64,000 bases of DNA, from contig NZ_CADIJR010000001.1 in the NCBI RefSeq assembly GCF_902859645.1, forward strand, positions 124,001 through 188,000. The letters are read 5' to 3'. Of this stretch, positions 34,671-42,894 are shown piece by piece. The translations under genes and the position numbers were made by a program. The DNA comes from Achromobacter insuavis. Its GTDB lineage: Bacteria > Pseudomonadota > Gammaproteobacteria > Burkholderiales > Burkholderiaceae_B. How positions within the stretch are numbered: the stretch's first letter is position 1; the number at the start of each line of letters is the position of its first letter. The notes under the pieces are model-generated. The model did not search any database. It saw only the letters and a program-made list of their open reading frames with translations, and had not been told where the DNA came from.

Positions 34671-34698
34671 TTGACAAGGTTTTTTAGGCCCGTAGAAT
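34671..34698 (+). promoter_or_regulatory. Strong sigma70 promoter of the phasin gene
   Basis: A perfect -35 TTGACA (34671-34676), a 16-bp spacer and -10 TAGAAT (34693-34698, 5 of 6). It leaves a leader of about 127 nt containing hairpin GCCGGAG/CTCCGGC (34793-34809) just before an AAAAGGAG ribosome-binding site. The 383-bp gap between Bug and phasin genes holds no ORF that I can support. Confidence 0.85.
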
Positions 34699-34831
34699 AT
34701 CAATTGTGCAGTGCATCAAACGGGCCGGCGGTAGCTTGTAGTACCAGTTTCCGCGCACGTTCCTTATTTCGTCGCAGACACCATCCTTACTTGCCGGAGA
34801 GCCTCCGGCTACCCCTAAAAGGAGCAATTCT

Positions 34832-35410
34832 ATGAGCGCTATCCCGCAACAAGTCCTGGACCGTCAAAAAGCCAGCATCAACACCTTCGTGGCCGCCCAA
34901 TCGGCCGTGTTCGCCGGCTTCGAAAAGCTGGTCGAACTGAACCTGAAGGTCGTGCGCGCCACCCTGGACGAAGTCGCCCAGAAGTCGCAGCAAGCCGCCG
35001 AAGTCAAGGACCCGCAGGAAGCCGCGGCGTTCGCCTCGGGCCTGCTGCAGCCGGGCGCCGAAAAGGCCCTGGCCTACACCAAGCACGTGTACGACATCGT
35101 CGCCGGCGTGCAGGGCAACCTGGTCAAGCTGACCGAAGAACAAATCGCCGAAGGCCAACAGCAACTGAGCGACGCCGTCGAGCAGTTCTCCAAGAACGCC
35201 CCCACGGGTTCGGAAAGCGCCGTCGCCCTGATCAAGTCGTCGCTGGCCACCGCCAACAGCGCCTATGATTCGCTGACCAAGGCCGCCAAGCAGGCCGCCG
35301 AAGTCGCCGAGTCCAACCTGAATGCCGCCGCCAACGCGACCTTCAAGGCCGCGACGGATGCCGCCGACGCCGCCACCAAGGTCGCCAGCCGCAGCCGTCG
35401 CAGCGCCTAA
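34832..35410 (+). CDS. phaP: Phasin (PHA granule-associated protein)
   Basis: A 192-aa amphipathic, alanine-rich helical protein with no signal peptide. The phasin family core is QKASINTFVAAQSAVFAGFEKLVELNLKVVRATLDE, followed by long heptad-like helices and a basic C-terminus (KVASRSRRSA). Phasins coat polyhydroxyalkanoate granules. A strong promoter, good Shine-Dalgarno and strong terminator indicate high expression. There are no PHA synthase genes in the window. Confidence 0.93.
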   Translation: MSAIPQQVLDRQKASINTFVAAQSAVFAGFEKLVELNLKVVRATLDEVAQKSQQAAEVKDPQEAAAFASGLLQPGAEKALAYTKHVYDIVAGVQGNLVKLTEEQIAEGQQQLSDAVEQFSKNAPTGSESAVALIKSSLATANSAYDSLTKAAKQAAEVAESNLNAAANATFKAATDAADAATKVASRSRRSA

Positions 35411-35483
35411 GTATTTGGCGCGCGATGCTGCGCAAATCGCAGTAATGTAGTACTGTTGAGTGACAGAGCAGAGCTGGAATTAG

Positions 35484-35511
35484 GGCCACCCTTCGGGTGG
35501 CCTCTTTTTTT
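35484..35511 (+). terminator. Terminator after the phasin gene
   Basis: GGCCACCC (35484-35491) and GGGTGGCC (35495-35502) close around a UUCG-type loop, followed by TCTTTTTTT. It ends the monocistronic phasin message. Confidence 0.93.
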
Positions 35512-35616
35512 GCCCATTTTCCCCGCGGGATGACGGGCGCGCGCGGGCGCCGCCCGGGCAGCATGGCCGCCCGCGAGGTTCGTCCTGGAAAGCCCCGGCG
35601 TGGCCGGGGCGCGGGA

Positions 35617-36663
35617 TCAGGCCCGGCGGGCCACCGCCCGCACGCACTCGCCCACCAGGGCGGGGCCGCGGTAGATCAGGCCTGTGTACAACTGCACCGC
35701 GTCGGCGCCGGCCTCGATCTTTTCGCGGGCCTGCTGGCCCGACAGCACGCCGCCCACGCCGATGATCGCCAGGCTGTCGCCCAGCTGCTGCTTGAGCCGG
35801 CGGATCACCGCTAGCGACAGCTCATGCACCGGCGCGCCGGACAGGCCGCCCGCTTCCTCGGCGTGCGCCATGCCGGTGACGGCATCGCGCGACAGGGTGG
35901 TGTTGGTGGCGATGACGCCGTCGATGCCATGGCGCGGCAGGGCGTCGGCGATGGCGTCGATCTGTTCCGTGGTCAGGTCGGGAGCGATCTTGACGGCCAT
36001 CGGCACGCGGCGCTGGTGCTGGTCTTCCAGCGCGCGGCGCTTGTCCGCCAGTTGCGCCAGCAGCGCCGACAGTTCGTCACCGCCTTGCAGGGCCCGCAGA
36101 TTCTTGGTGTTGGGCGACGAGATGTTCACCGTGACGTAGTCGGCGTGCGGGTACACGCCGGCCAGGCCGATCAGGTAGTCGTCGGCCGCGCGCTCGATCG
36201 GGGTGTCGGCGTTCTTGCCGATGTTCAGGCCGAGGATGCCGCCCTGCTTGCGCCACTGGCTGCGCTGTACGTTGGCCAGGAACGCGTCCAGCCCCTGGTT
36301 GTTGAAGCCCAGGCGGTTGATCAGCGCGTTGGCGCGCGGCAGGCGGAACATGCGCGGCTTGGGGTTGCCCGGCTGTGCCCGCGGCGTCACCGTGCCGACC
36401 TCGACGAAACCGAAACCCAGATTGCCGAGCGCGTCGATATAGGCGCCGTTCTTGTCCAGTCCCGCCGCCAATCCGATGGGGTTGGCCAGCTGCATGCCCA
36501 TCAGGGTGCAGGGCGCCTTGGGCTGCGCGTGCAGCAGCTTGCGCGTGGCGCCGCATTCGTAGGCCCGCTGCAGCCCCGACAGGGTGACTTCGTGGGCGGT
36601 TTCCGCGTCCATGGCGAACAGCGCCGGGCGGGCCAGGGGATAGGCGTGGAAGAGGATCGACAT
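35617..36663 (-). CDS. pyrD: Dihydroorotate dehydrogenase (quinone), class 2
   Basis: A membrane-associated flavoenzyme oxidising dihydroorotate to orotate with ubiquinone in pyrimidine synthesis. The N-terminal helix region [25 protein letters not shown] is the class-2 membrane/quinone anchor. [13 protein letters not shown] (61-73) and the catalytic-serine loop [14 protein letters not shown] (177-190) are intact; the FMN end is IGVGGVLSG and [13 protein letters not shown]. It has 348 aa. It lies 58 bp after the bpt gene on the same strand. Confidence 0.97.
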   Translation of the reverse strand: MSILFHAYPLARPALFAMDAETAHEVTLSGLQRAYECGATRKLLHAQPKAPCTLMGMQLANPIGLAAGLDKNGAYIDALGNLGFGFVEVGTVTPRAQPGNPKPRMFRLPRANALINRLGFNNQGLDAFLANVQRSQWRKQGGILGLNIGKNADTPIERAADDYLIGLAGVYPHADYVTVNISSPNTKNLRALQGGDELSALLAQLADKRRALEDQHQRRVPMAVKIAPDLTTEQIDAIADALPRHGIDGVIATNTTLSRDAVTGMAHAEEAGGLSGAPVHELSLAVIRRLKQQLGDSLAIIGVGGVLSGQQAREKIEAGADAVQLYTGLIYRGPALVGECVRAVARRA

Positions 36664-36721
36664 GGAGCGGGATTGTAAAGCGTCTTTGGCCGCCCTTGCG
36701 GGCCGCCGCCGCCGGGGCGGA

Positions 36722-37471
36722 TCAGGCGGCCGGGCCGGGCGTGGCGGGCGCGGGCGGTTCGCCCCAGGCGCCGTCGATCAGGTACTGGGCGGGATGGAAG
36801 CTGGCCTTGTACGACATTTTCTGGCTGTCGGCGATCCAGTAGCCCAGGTAGAGCCAGGGCAGGTTGAGCGTGCGGCACTGCTCGATCTGCCAGAGGATGC
36901 TGTAGGTGCCCAGGCTGCCCGGCACGTCGGGATCGTAGAAGGTGTAGACGGACGACAGGCCGTCGTCCAGCACGTCGATGATCGAGACCATCATCAGCAC
37001 GCCCGCGGGATCGCGGAATTCGACCAGGCGGGTGTTGACGCGGCTGGTGAGCAGGAATTGCGCGTACTGCGTGCGGCTGTCCTCATCCATGCCGCCGCCG
37101 GGATGGCGGCCCTGCTGGTAGCGGGTATAGAGCCGGTAATGCTCGGGCGACCACGCCAGCTCGGCCACGAACGACTGCAGGTTGCGGTGGTCGCGCCAGG
37201 CGCGGCGCTGGCTGCGGTTGGGCGCGAAGCCGGCGGTGTCGACCCGCACCGGCACACAGGCGTGGCAACTGTCGCAGTGCGGGCGGTAGGTGAACAGGCC
37301 GCTGCGGCGAAAACCCTGCTCGACCAGTTGCGAGTAGGTGCCGGCGTTGATCAGGTGGCCGGGCGCGGCAACCTGCGACCGTGCCTGGCGTCCCGGCAGG
37401 TAGCTGCAAGGGTAGGGAGCGGTCGCGTAGAACTGCAGCGTGGAGAAAGGTAATTCTTTGAGCTGGCTCAT
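36722..37471 (-). CDS. bpt: Leucyl/arginyl-protein transferase (Bpt/ATE family)
   Basis: An aminoacyl-tRNA-dependent transferase that adds a primary destabilising residue to protein N-termini for ClpS/ClpAP degradation (N-degron pathway). It has 249 aa. The ATE N-domain shows [16 protein letters not shown] and the cysteine pair [17 protein letters not shown]; the C-domain has [25 protein letters not shown] and [20 protein letters not shown]. It is adjacent to aat, the other transferase of the pathway, on the same strand. Confidence 0.95.
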   Translation of the reverse strand: MSQLKELPFSTLQFYATAPYPCSYLPGRQARSQVAAPGHLINAGTYSQLVEQGFRRSGLFTYRPHCDSCHACVPVRVDTAGFAPNRSQRRAWRDHRNLQSFVAELAWSPEHYRLYTRYQQGRHPGGGMDEDSRTQYAQFLLTSRVNTRLVEFRDPAGVLMMVSIIDVLDDGLSSVYTFYDPDVPGSLGTYSILWQIEQCRTLNLPWLYLGYWIADSQKMSYKASFHPAQYLIDGAWGEPPAPATPGPAA

Positions 37472-37584
37472 GTGGGATCCCGGTGTCCGGCGCCAAGTCC
37501 GTGACGGGGACGACTACATATTAACGCCTAACCCGGCTCGCGATGTGGGGGGACGGAGCGCGGCGCCAGGCGCCGGGGCGGCCG

Positions 37585-38334
37585 TCAGGCGGCCGCCAGG
37601 GGCAGCAGCCGCCCCGTGCTGTCCAGCCGTCCGCGCGACCAGGCCAGCGGCGGCTGCACGGTGGCGGCGCGCACGTGTTGCAGGAAGCGCGAGCGTGGCA
37701 CCGGCCGCGCGCCCAGGCTGGCCAGATGGCGGGTCTGCTGCTGGCAGTCGATCCACTGCACGCCCTGCGCGCTGACGTAGCGCACCAGGTAGGCCAGCGC
37801 GATCTTGGAGGCGTTGGGCGCGCGCGTGAACATCGATTCGCCGAAGAACATGCGGCCCAGGTTGATGCCGTACAGGCCGCCGGCCAGTTCGCCGTCGATC
37901 CAGGTTTCGATGCTGTGGACGTAGCCGGCCTCGTGCCAGGCGAGGTAGGCCTGCCGCATGGCGGCGGTGATCCAGGTGCCCGGCTGGCCATCGCGCGGCG
38001 CGGCGCAGTGCGCCATCACCGTGGCGAAGGCCGTGTCGACCCGCACCTCGATGCGCGGCGCGGCCTCGTGTTCGTGGCTGGCGATCTGGCGCAGCAGCTT
38101 GCGCAGCGAGTGCGAGGGCGCGAAGTCGCGACAGGCCAGCACCATGCGCGGATCCGGGCTCCACCACAGGATCGGCTCGCCCTCGGAATACCAGGGGAAG
38201 ATGCCGTTCGAGTAGGCCTGGATCAGGCGCGGCGTGGACAGGTCGGCGCCGGCCGCCAGCAGGCCGTCCGGATCCGTCAGGGCGAATTCCGCCGGCGGAA
38301 AGGGCGTGTCGGCGGCGAGCCAGGGCAGCTTCAA
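37585..38334 (-). CDS. aat: Leucyl/phenylalanyl-tRNA-protein transferase
   Basis: Aat adds Leu or Phe from aminoacyl-tRNA to proteins with N-terminal Arg or Lys, making N-degrons. Core motifs are [40 protein letters not shown] and [17 protein letters not shown]. The open frame runs far upstream, but homology begins at [16 protein letters not shown] at 38334 overlaps the Nudix stop codon (TTGA, 38334-38331) and gives 249 aa, the family length, so I take it as the start. Coupling to the Nudix gene is implied. It is followed by bpt. Confidence 0.93.
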   Translation of the reverse strand: MKLPWLAADTPFPPAEFALTDPDGLLAAGADLSTPRLIQAYSNGIFPWYSEGEPILWWSPDPRMVLACRDFAPSHSLRKLLRQIASHEHEAAPRIEVRVDTAFATVMAHCAAPRDGQPGTWITAAMRQAYLAWHEAGYVHSIETWIDGELAGGLYGINLGRMFFGESMFTRAPNASKIALAYLVRYVSAQGVQWIDCQQQTRHLASLGARPVPRSRFLQHVRAATVQPPLAWSRGRLDSTGRLLPLAAA

Positions 38335-38912
38335 CGGTGCGATTCTAGGGTGTAGTGGTGAGGGCCGAACGTGCCGCGCTTGCGGTCCTCGAAATAGCGT
38401 TGCAGCGTGGTCGCCACGGTGCGGAACGCCAGGTCGTCCCAGGGAATCTCGGCCTCGTCGTAGAAGCGGGCTTCCAGGCTTTCCGGGCCGGGATCCAGCT
38501 CGGGGCCCAGCACTTCGGCCAGGTAGAAGACGTGCACCTGCTCGATCTGCGGCACGTCGATGATGGTGTAGATCTCGCCCAGCCGGATGCGCGCGCCGGA
38601 TTCCTCCAGCGTTTCGCGGCCGGCGCCCTGCGCGGTGCTCTCGCCCAGCTCCATGAAACCGGCCGGCAGCGTCCAGGTGTTGTAGCGCGGCTCGATCGCG
38701 CGCCGGCACAGCAGCACGCGGTTGTCCAGCACCGGCACCGTGCCCACCACCAGGCGCGGGTTCTGGTAGTGGATCGCGCCGCAGTGATCGCAGATGTCGC
38801 GTTCGCGGTTGTCGCCCTCGGGCACCCGGCGGTTCACGGGCGAGCCGCATTGGCTGCAGAAGTTCGCACGGCGCGGCGCGGGGAAGTATTCGAGGGGCGA
38901 TTTGGCGGTCAT
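38331..38912 (-). CDS. Nudix hydrolase with N-terminal zinc ribbon
   Basis: A 193-aa protein with a four-cysteine zinc ribbon (FCSQCGSP ... [15 protein letters not shown]) and a Nudix box, [23 protein letters not shown], that fits GX5EX7REUXEEXGU. The zinc ribbon resembles that of NudC-type and related hydrolases, but the protein is shorter than NudC, so the substrate (a nucleoside-diphosphate derivative) is unspecified. It lies 10 bp after LysR and is coupled to aat by a 4-bp overlap. Confidence 0.9.
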   Translation of the reverse strand: MTAKSPLEYFPAPRRANFCSQCGSPVNRRVPEGDNRERDICDHCGAIHYQNPRLVVGTVPVLDNRVLLCRRAIEPRYNTWTLPAGFMELGESTAQGAGRETLEESGARIRLGEIYTIIDVPQIEQVHVFYLAEVLGPELDPGPESLEARFYDEAEIPWDDLAFRTVATTLQRYFEDRKRGTFGPHHYTLESHR

Positions 38913-38922
38913 GGCTACGATT

Positions 38923-39855
38923 CTAACGGCTGCGGCGACGGCTGGCGCGTCGCGCGGGCGCCATCGGCGCGCGGCTGCCGAAGCGTTCTTCCAGGTGTTC
39001 GACGAAGGAACGCACCTTGGGCGAGAGGAAGCGCCGGTGCGGATAGGCGGCGTACATGGAAATCGGCGTGTGGGCGTAGTCCTGCAGCAGGGCGGTCAGG
39101 CGGCCGGCGCGCACGTCCTCGCCCACCAGGAATTCCGGCTGCAGGATCACGCCGTGTCCGGCCAGCGCGGCGGTGCGCAGCACGTCGCCATTGTTGGCGC
39201 GCAGGGCGGCGTTGACCCGCACCAGGTGGGTGACGCCGTCCTTCTCGAAATGCCATTCGTTGCCGGTGCTGGCGTAGGCGTAATGCAGGCAGCGGTGCTG
39301 CTTCAGGTCGTCGGGCGTTTGCGGCACGCCATGGCGCGCCAGGTAGGCGGGCGCGGCGCACACCAGCAACTGCTGCGGCGCCAGCGGCCGCGCCACCAGC
39401 GACGAGTCCTGCAGCGGGCCGATGCGCACCGCGACGTCGTAGCCGTCCTCGACCAGGTCGACCACGCGGTCGTTCAGGTCCAGGTCGATGATGACGTCGG
39501 GATAGCGCAGCAGGTATTCGGCGATGGCCGGCCCCAGGTGCAGGATGCCGAACGACACCGGCGCACTGACGCGCAGGCGTCCGCTGGGCGCCTGGCCCTC
39601 GGCCTGCAGCGACAGTTCCAGGTCGGCCACTTCGGCCAGGATCGGCCGCACCCGCTCGTAGAAGGCGCGGCCGGCGTCGGTCATGCTGAGCTTGCGGGTC
39701 GTGCGGTTCAGCAGCCGCACGCCGTACTTCTCTTCCAGGTGCGCGATCTGGCGCGTGACCACGGAACGGGCCTGGCCCATCTTGTCCGCGGCAGCCGCGA
39801 ACGAGCCCAGTTCGACCACCCGGGCATAGGTCTGCATGGCGGTATGGGTGTCCAT
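38923..39855 (-). CDS. LysR-family regulator
   Basis: A 310-aa LysR-type regulator. The N-terminal HTH is FAAAADKMGQARSVVTRQIAHLEEKYGVRLLNRTTRK, and the C-terminal periplasmic-binding-like co-inducer domain begins SGRLRVSAPVSFG. It has a basic tail. It is divergent from the DoxX gene, with an operator-like inverted repeat right at its start codon, so DoxX is a likely target and autoregulation is likely. Confidence 0.92.
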   Translation of the reverse strand: MDTHTAMQTYARVVELGSFAAAADKMGQARSVVTRQIAHLEEKYGVRLLNRTTRKLSMTDAGRAFYERVRPILAEVADLELSLQAEGQAPSGRLRVSAPVSFGILHLGPAIAEYLLRYPDVIIDLDLNDRVVDLVEDGYDVAVRIGPLQDSSLVARPLAPQQLLVCAAPAYLARHGVPQTPDDLKQHRCLHYAYASTGNEWHFEKDGVTHLVRVNAALRANNGDVLRTAALAGHGVILQPEFLVGEDVRAGRLTALLQDYAHTPISMYAAYPHRRFLSPKVRSFVEHLEERFGSRAPMAPARRASRRRSR

Positions 39856-39856
39856 G

Positions 39857-39879
39857 ATTGTTACCTAACGGGGAACAAT
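39857..39879. promoter_or_regulatory. LysR-type operator between lysR and doxX
   Basis: ATTGTTACC-N5-GGGAACAAT is a near-perfect inverted repeat (8 of 9 arm positions) starting 2 bp upstream of the LysR start codon. This is the expected place for an autoregulatory LysR box. Confidence 0.6.
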
Positions 39880-39978
39880 AAGTTGCGATTTTGCATGTTT
39901 ATCTTTGTTTTTGGAATCGCAAGAATAGCGGCCATGAAGAATCTTCCCGTCCTGGGCGATTCGCTCACGGAGAATGCA

Positions 39979-40380
39979 ATGATCGATACCCGTACCGCGC
40001 CCTATGCCGCGCTCCTGCTTCGCATCGCGCTGGGCGTGATGTTCCTGGCCCATGGCCTGACCAAGCTGCTGGTGTTCACCCTGCCGGGCACCGCGCAGTT
40101 CTTCGCCAAGATCGGCTTTGCCGGCTGGCTGGCGTATCCGGTGACCTTCTTCGAGATCGGCGCCGGCGTGCTGCTGATCCTGGGCGTGTGGCCGCGCTGG
40201 ATCGCCGTGATCGCCGCGGTGCAGCTGTTCGTTGCCTCCACCGTGCACTTCGGCAACGGCTGGGGCTTCAGCAACCCCAACGGCGGCTGGGAGTATCCGG
40301 TGTTCCTGTCGGTGGCCGCCGCGGTCCTGGCGCTGCTGGGCGACGGCAAGTTCGCGCTGCTCAAGAGCGGCCGCGGCTGA
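39979..40380 (+). CDS. DoxX-family membrane protein
   Basis: A 133-aa protein with about four transmembrane helices and the DoxX signature LLLRIALGVMFLAHGLTKL at the first helix, plus FEIGAGVLLILGVWPRWIA. DoxX-family proteins are linked to redox or sulfur metabolism and stress, but most are unassigned. GGAGA 7 nt before ATG 39979 fixes the start over upstream in-frame options such as ATG 39934. It is divergent from the LysR gene. Confidence 0.88.
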   Translation: MIDTRTAPYAALLLRIALGVMFLAHGLTKLLVFTLPGTAQFFAKIGFAGWLAYPVTFFEIGAGVLLILGVWPRWIAVIAAVQLFVASTVHFGNGWGFSNPNGGWEYPVFLSVAAAVLALLGDGKFALLKSGRG

Positions 40381-40424
40381 TCGGCTCGCGCATCAAACTG
40401 TCTACTGGATTGGGCATCGCCCGC

Positions 40425-40466
40425 AAGGCGGCCGGCACCTAGAATGGGCCGGCCGCCTTGGCTTTT
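40425..40466 (+). terminator. Terminator after the DoxX gene
   Basis: AAGGCGGCCGGC (40425-40436) and GCCGGCCGCCTT (40448-40459) form a 12-bp stem with an 11-nt loop, then GGCTTTT. The short U-tract overlaps the leader of the next gene. Confidence 0.7.
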
Positions 40467-40477
40467 CTGGAGATTCC

Positions 40478-40930
40478 ATGTCGTTCATCACGCGTGTCCT
40501 CGGCGCAGTCCTGTTTGCCGTCGCCCTGTCGCCCGCCGTCCAGGCCTCGACCGAACAAGAGGCCGCCAATAAGGCGGCCGTGCTGGCCTTCTATGAAAAG
40601 GGCCTGAACCAGAAAGACGCGGACGCCGCCGTGAAGTACCTGGGCGACCGCTACATCCAGCACAATCCAAACGCGGCTGATGGACCCGAGGGATTCCGCA
40701 AGTTCGTCGCCTTCCTGCGCGACAAATACCCGCAGTCGAAAAGCGAGATCAAGCGCGTCTTCACCGATGGCGATTATGTGATCCTGCATGTGCACGCGGT
40801 GCGCGAACCGGGGTCGCGCGGCAACGCCATCATCGACATCTTCCGGCTGGAGCAGGGCAAGATCGTCGAGCACTGGGACGCGGTGCAGCCGATTCCCGAG
40901 CAATCCGCCAACAGCAACGGCATGTTCTGA
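40478..40930 (+). CDS. Secreted SnoaL-like protein
   Basis: A 150-aa protein with a signal peptide (MSFITRVLGAVLFAVALSPAVQAS) and a SnoaL/NTF2-like domain: AVLAFYEKGLNQKDADAAVKYLGDRYIQHNP, then DYVILHVHAVREPGSRGNAIIDIFRLEQGKIVEHWDAVQPIP. The HNP and 'IVEHWDAVQ' motifs are typical of SnoaL-like predicted polyketide-cyclase-fold proteins. Periplasmic location is inferred. GGAG lies 5 nt before the ATG. Confidence 0.87.
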   Translation: MSFITRVLGAVLFAVALSPAVQASTEQEAANKAAVLAFYEKGLNQKDADAAVKYLGDRYIQHNPNAADGPEGFRKFVAFLRDKYPQSKSEIKRVFTDGDYVILHVHAVREPGSRGNAIIDIFRLEQGKIVEHWDAVQPIPEQSANSNGMF

Positions 40931-40977
40931 AGCGGGCGGCTTGCCGCCGGCGCGCCGTCTTGCGCGAACGCGCCGGA

Positions 40978-41568
40978 TCAGGCGGTGGGGTTGGCCTGGA
41001 AACCCAGGCTGTCCGGCACCTGGGCGCGGTCGATCAGGCGCAGCGGCGCCGCGTCGTAGACGCCCGGCAGCGCGATGCGCAGCGATTGCGAGGGCGCCAG
41101 GCGATCGATGACGTCCAGCAGGGCGGCGCCGTCGTCCGTGACGAGCCGTTCCATCAGGGGCGGCAGGTCGCGATCCAGCACCACGCCGGGGCCCTGCGAT
41201 GCCATGGCGTACAACTGTCCGGCGTCATCCAGCCACCAGCCGCTGACCGCGCCCACCGGTTGGCCGGTGTGCGTGAGCAGGGCGCGGCCGGCGTCATCGA
41301 GACGCAGCACGTACGGCGCGGCATCGAGCCGCAGGAAGACGCGCTGCGGCCCGTTCTGGAAGAACCAGCGACCGGCCTCGTCGTGTTCGTAATTGCGGTC
41401 GATGAAGCCCTGGATCTGGGGATTGGTGATGGACTCGCCCGGCCCGCCCGCGGCGGCCTGTCCTTGCGGATGCAGGCGCCAGCGGCCGCGCGGATCCAGC
41501 GACAGCCAGCCGAACACCGCGGGCACGTCGGGCCAGCGGGCGATGGCGTCTTTCACCGAGGGATCCAT
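40978..41568 (-). CDS. Conserved beta-proteobacterial protein of unknown function (DUF2944/2946-type)
   Basis: A 196-aa cytoplasmic protein without signal or membrane segments. The recognisable conserved stretches are ARWPDVPAVFGWLSLDPRGRW, IQGFIDRNYEHDEAGRWFFQNGPQRVFLRLDAAPYVLRL and HTGQPVGAVSGWWLDDAGQLY. I recognise this as an uncharacterised family but am unsure of its DUF number. ATG 41568 lies 2 bp after the stop of the His-rich secreted protein gene, so the two are co-translated. Confidence 0.7.
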   Translation of the reverse strand: MDPSVKDAIARWPDVPAVFGWLSLDPRGRWRLHPQGQAAAGGPGESITNPQIQGFIDRNYEHDEAGRWFFQNGPQRVFLRLDAAPYVLRLDDAGRALLTHTGQPVGAVSGWWLDDAGQLYAMASQGPGVVLDRDLPPLMERLVTDDGAALLDVIDRLAPSQSLRIALPGVYDAAPLRLIDRAQVPDSLGFQANPTA

Positions 41569-41570
41569 GG

Positions 41571-41909
41571 TCAGGGGCGGATGATGATGGGGGGCGGGTT
41601 GATGATGATGGCGGGCGCGGGCATGGCCGGCACCAGCACGGGCTGGGGCGCGTAACCGTAGCGGTAGTCGTCGCGGCACTTGCGCTTTTCGCGGTAGTCG
41701 CCGTTGCGTTTCCACTTGCGCTCGACTTCACAGGCGCCGTCCCAGTACTTCTCTTTATACTCGCCGCGGCCATGACCATGGCCATGGCCATGGCGGTGAT
41801 GGCGGTCGGAATCGGCCTCGGCGGCCAGCGGCGCCAGCGTCATCAGCGTGGCGGCGGACAAGGCCAGCAGGGTGGGGCGGGCGCGTCGCGATTTTTGATT
41901 GCTGTGCAT
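41571..41909 (-). CDS. Small secreted His-rich, proline-tailed protein
   Basis: A 112-aa protein with a signal peptide (RPTLLALSAATLMTLAPLAAEA) followed by a histidine cluster HHRHGHGHGHGRG, a basic/cysteine segment (CEVERKWKRNGDYREKRKCRDD) and a Pro/Ile-rich C-terminus (APAIIINPPPIIIRP). Metal binding by the histidines is plausible but unproven. It resembles small periplasmic YXWGXW-like or unannotated proteins; no function is known. It is upstream of and adjacent to the DUF gene. Confidence 0.65.
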   Translation of the reverse strand: MHSNQKSRRARPTLLALSAATLMTLAPLAAEADSDRHHRHGHGHGHGRGEYKEKYWDGACEVERKWKRNGDYREKRKCRDDYRYGYAPQPVLVPAMPAPAIIINPPPIIIRP

Positions 41910-42001
41910 GGGATCGTCGTCAAATGAAAACGGCGTCACCTTAGCAATCAAACGATTGACTGGGCGTAGGGATGGGTAACGAGATGCAGGGGGAGAAATA
42001 C

Positions 42002-42075
42002 TGGAGGCGCAAGCCGGAATCGAACCGACGTACACGGATTTGCAATCCGCTGCATAACCACTCTGCCATTGCGCC
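42002..42075 (-). tRNA. tRNA-Cys (GCA)
   Basis: The minus-strand sequence starts GGCGCAATGGCAGAGTGG, has anticodon GCA within GCGGATTGCAAATCCG, T-arm GGTTCGATTCC, discriminator U and an encoded CCA (74 nt with CCA). All four arms are complementary. Confidence 0.97.
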
Positions 42076-42086
42076 AGTACTGCAAG

Positions 42087-42124
42087 AAAAAAGGAAGCTC
42101 GGTATAGGCCGGTGCTTCCTTTTT
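42087..42124 (-). terminator. Hairpin between tRNA-Gly and tRNA-Cys genes
   Basis: AAAAAGGAAGC (42088-42098) pairs with GCTTCCTTTTT (42114-42124) around a 15-nt loop, giving T-runs on either strand. On the minus strand it follows tRNA-Gly, so it may terminate that transcript or be a processing hairpin within a Gly-Cys transcript. Confidence 0.75.
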
Positions 42125-42129
42125 GTATT

Positions 42130-42205
42130 TGGAGCGGGAGACGAGTCTCGAACTCGCGACCTCAACCTTGGCAAGGTTGCGCTCTACCAACTGAGCTACT
42201 CCCGC
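42130..42205 (-). tRNA. tRNA-Gly (GCC), copy 1
   Basis: A 76-nt gene beginning GCGGGAGTAGCTCAGTTGG, with anticodon GCC at positions 34-36, T-arm GAGTTCGAGACTC and encoded CCA. It is identical to the copies at 42587 and 46523. A perfect TATAAT (minus strand, 42282-42277) lies about 70 bp upstream as a candidate -10. Confidence 0.98.
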
Positions 42206-42586
42206 GGGGGCACTGCGTTTGATGAACCTGTTTTGTCGGCTGCTTTTGAAAGAGGCCGTGTCCACCAAAGACAGCGATTATACACAGTTTTTAGGACTTG
42301 TGCGGGCTCGCCGGGCGTCCGGCAAAAAAAGTTGCCGGATGATGTCGCGCGCCCGCGGCGCCTCGTGAGCGGCGCCGCAACGTTGCGCAGGCGTGCGGAA
42401 CGCGGGATGGCTGAGCGCTGACGATGCGGAATCGACGCGAACAACAAGGCAATACGGGGGGAGGGGGGAGCGACAGGAATCCGTCGAGGGGGAAAGCGGT
42501 GCCGATGAAGCCTGGCGATCCGATTCAATCAGCAAATCCGGCGGCTGTTCCACCAATGCGGCGACGTTCATGAAACGGCGCATCTG
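42206..42586. other. Gene-free spacer between tRNA-Gly copies 1 and 2
   Basis: These 381 bases hold no ORF that I can support. Visible elements are a minus-strand TATAAT at 42282-42277 for tRNA-Gly copy 1, an 8-bp TCCGGCAA/TTGCCGGA hairpin near 42315-42340, and a G-rich stretch around 42455-42470. Confidence 0.5.
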
Positions 42587-42662
42587 CTGGAGCGGGAGAC
42601 GAGTCTCGAACTCGCGACCTCAACCTTGGCAAGGTTGCGCTCTACCAACTGAGCTACTCCCG
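42587..42662 (-). tRNA. tRNA-Gly (GCC), copy 2
   Basis: Same 76-nt sequence as copy 1, including encoded CCA. It has its own promoter (42693-42720) rather than lying in the copy-1 transcript. Confidence 0.98.
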
Positions 42663-42692
42663 CGCGGATACTGCTGTACTGCGAAGAGGCGA

Positions 42693-42720
42693 GAGTATAC
42701 CGTAATTTTCGGCCGGGGCA
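42693..42720 (-). promoter_or_regulatory. Promoter of tRNA-Gly copy 2
   Basis: On the minus strand, TTGCCC (42720-42715), a 16-bp spacer and TATACT (42698-42693, 5 of 6) precede the tRNA by about 30 bp. Confidence 0.65.
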
Positions 42721-42730
42721 AGCGGACGTG

Positions 42731-42800
42731 CCCAGGCCGCATGGCCCAGACCGCATGGCCCAAGCAGCATGGCCCAAGCAGCATGGCCCAGGCCAAATGG
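42731..42800. repeat. Tandem 14-bp repeat, five copies
   Basis: Five consecutive units of 14 bp (42731-42744, 42745-42758, 42759-42772, 42773-42786, 42787-42800) follow the pattern CCCAAGCAGCATGG with 0-5 changes; units 3 and 4 are identical. It lies just upstream of tRNA-Gly copy 2's promoter and 95 bp before the AhpD-like start codon. The period is not a multiple of 3, so it is unlikely to encode a protein repeat. Confidence 0.9.
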
Positions 42801-42894
42801 TGATTCTTGGCGCTTTTTCGCCGCGGCCGCTGGCGGCACTATGTGGGCATGCGGCGATGTCGTCCGCAATCGCTCCCACAAAGGTATCCGTGAC

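Noticed and set aside
38335-38850. N-terminal extension of Aat by 172 codons
   Set aside because: It lies wholly over the Nudix gene in another frame and has no homology; the TTG at 38334 gives the normal Aat length.
42731-42800. CRISPR array
   Set aside because: The 14-bp units are directly abutting with no spacers and no cas genes are present.
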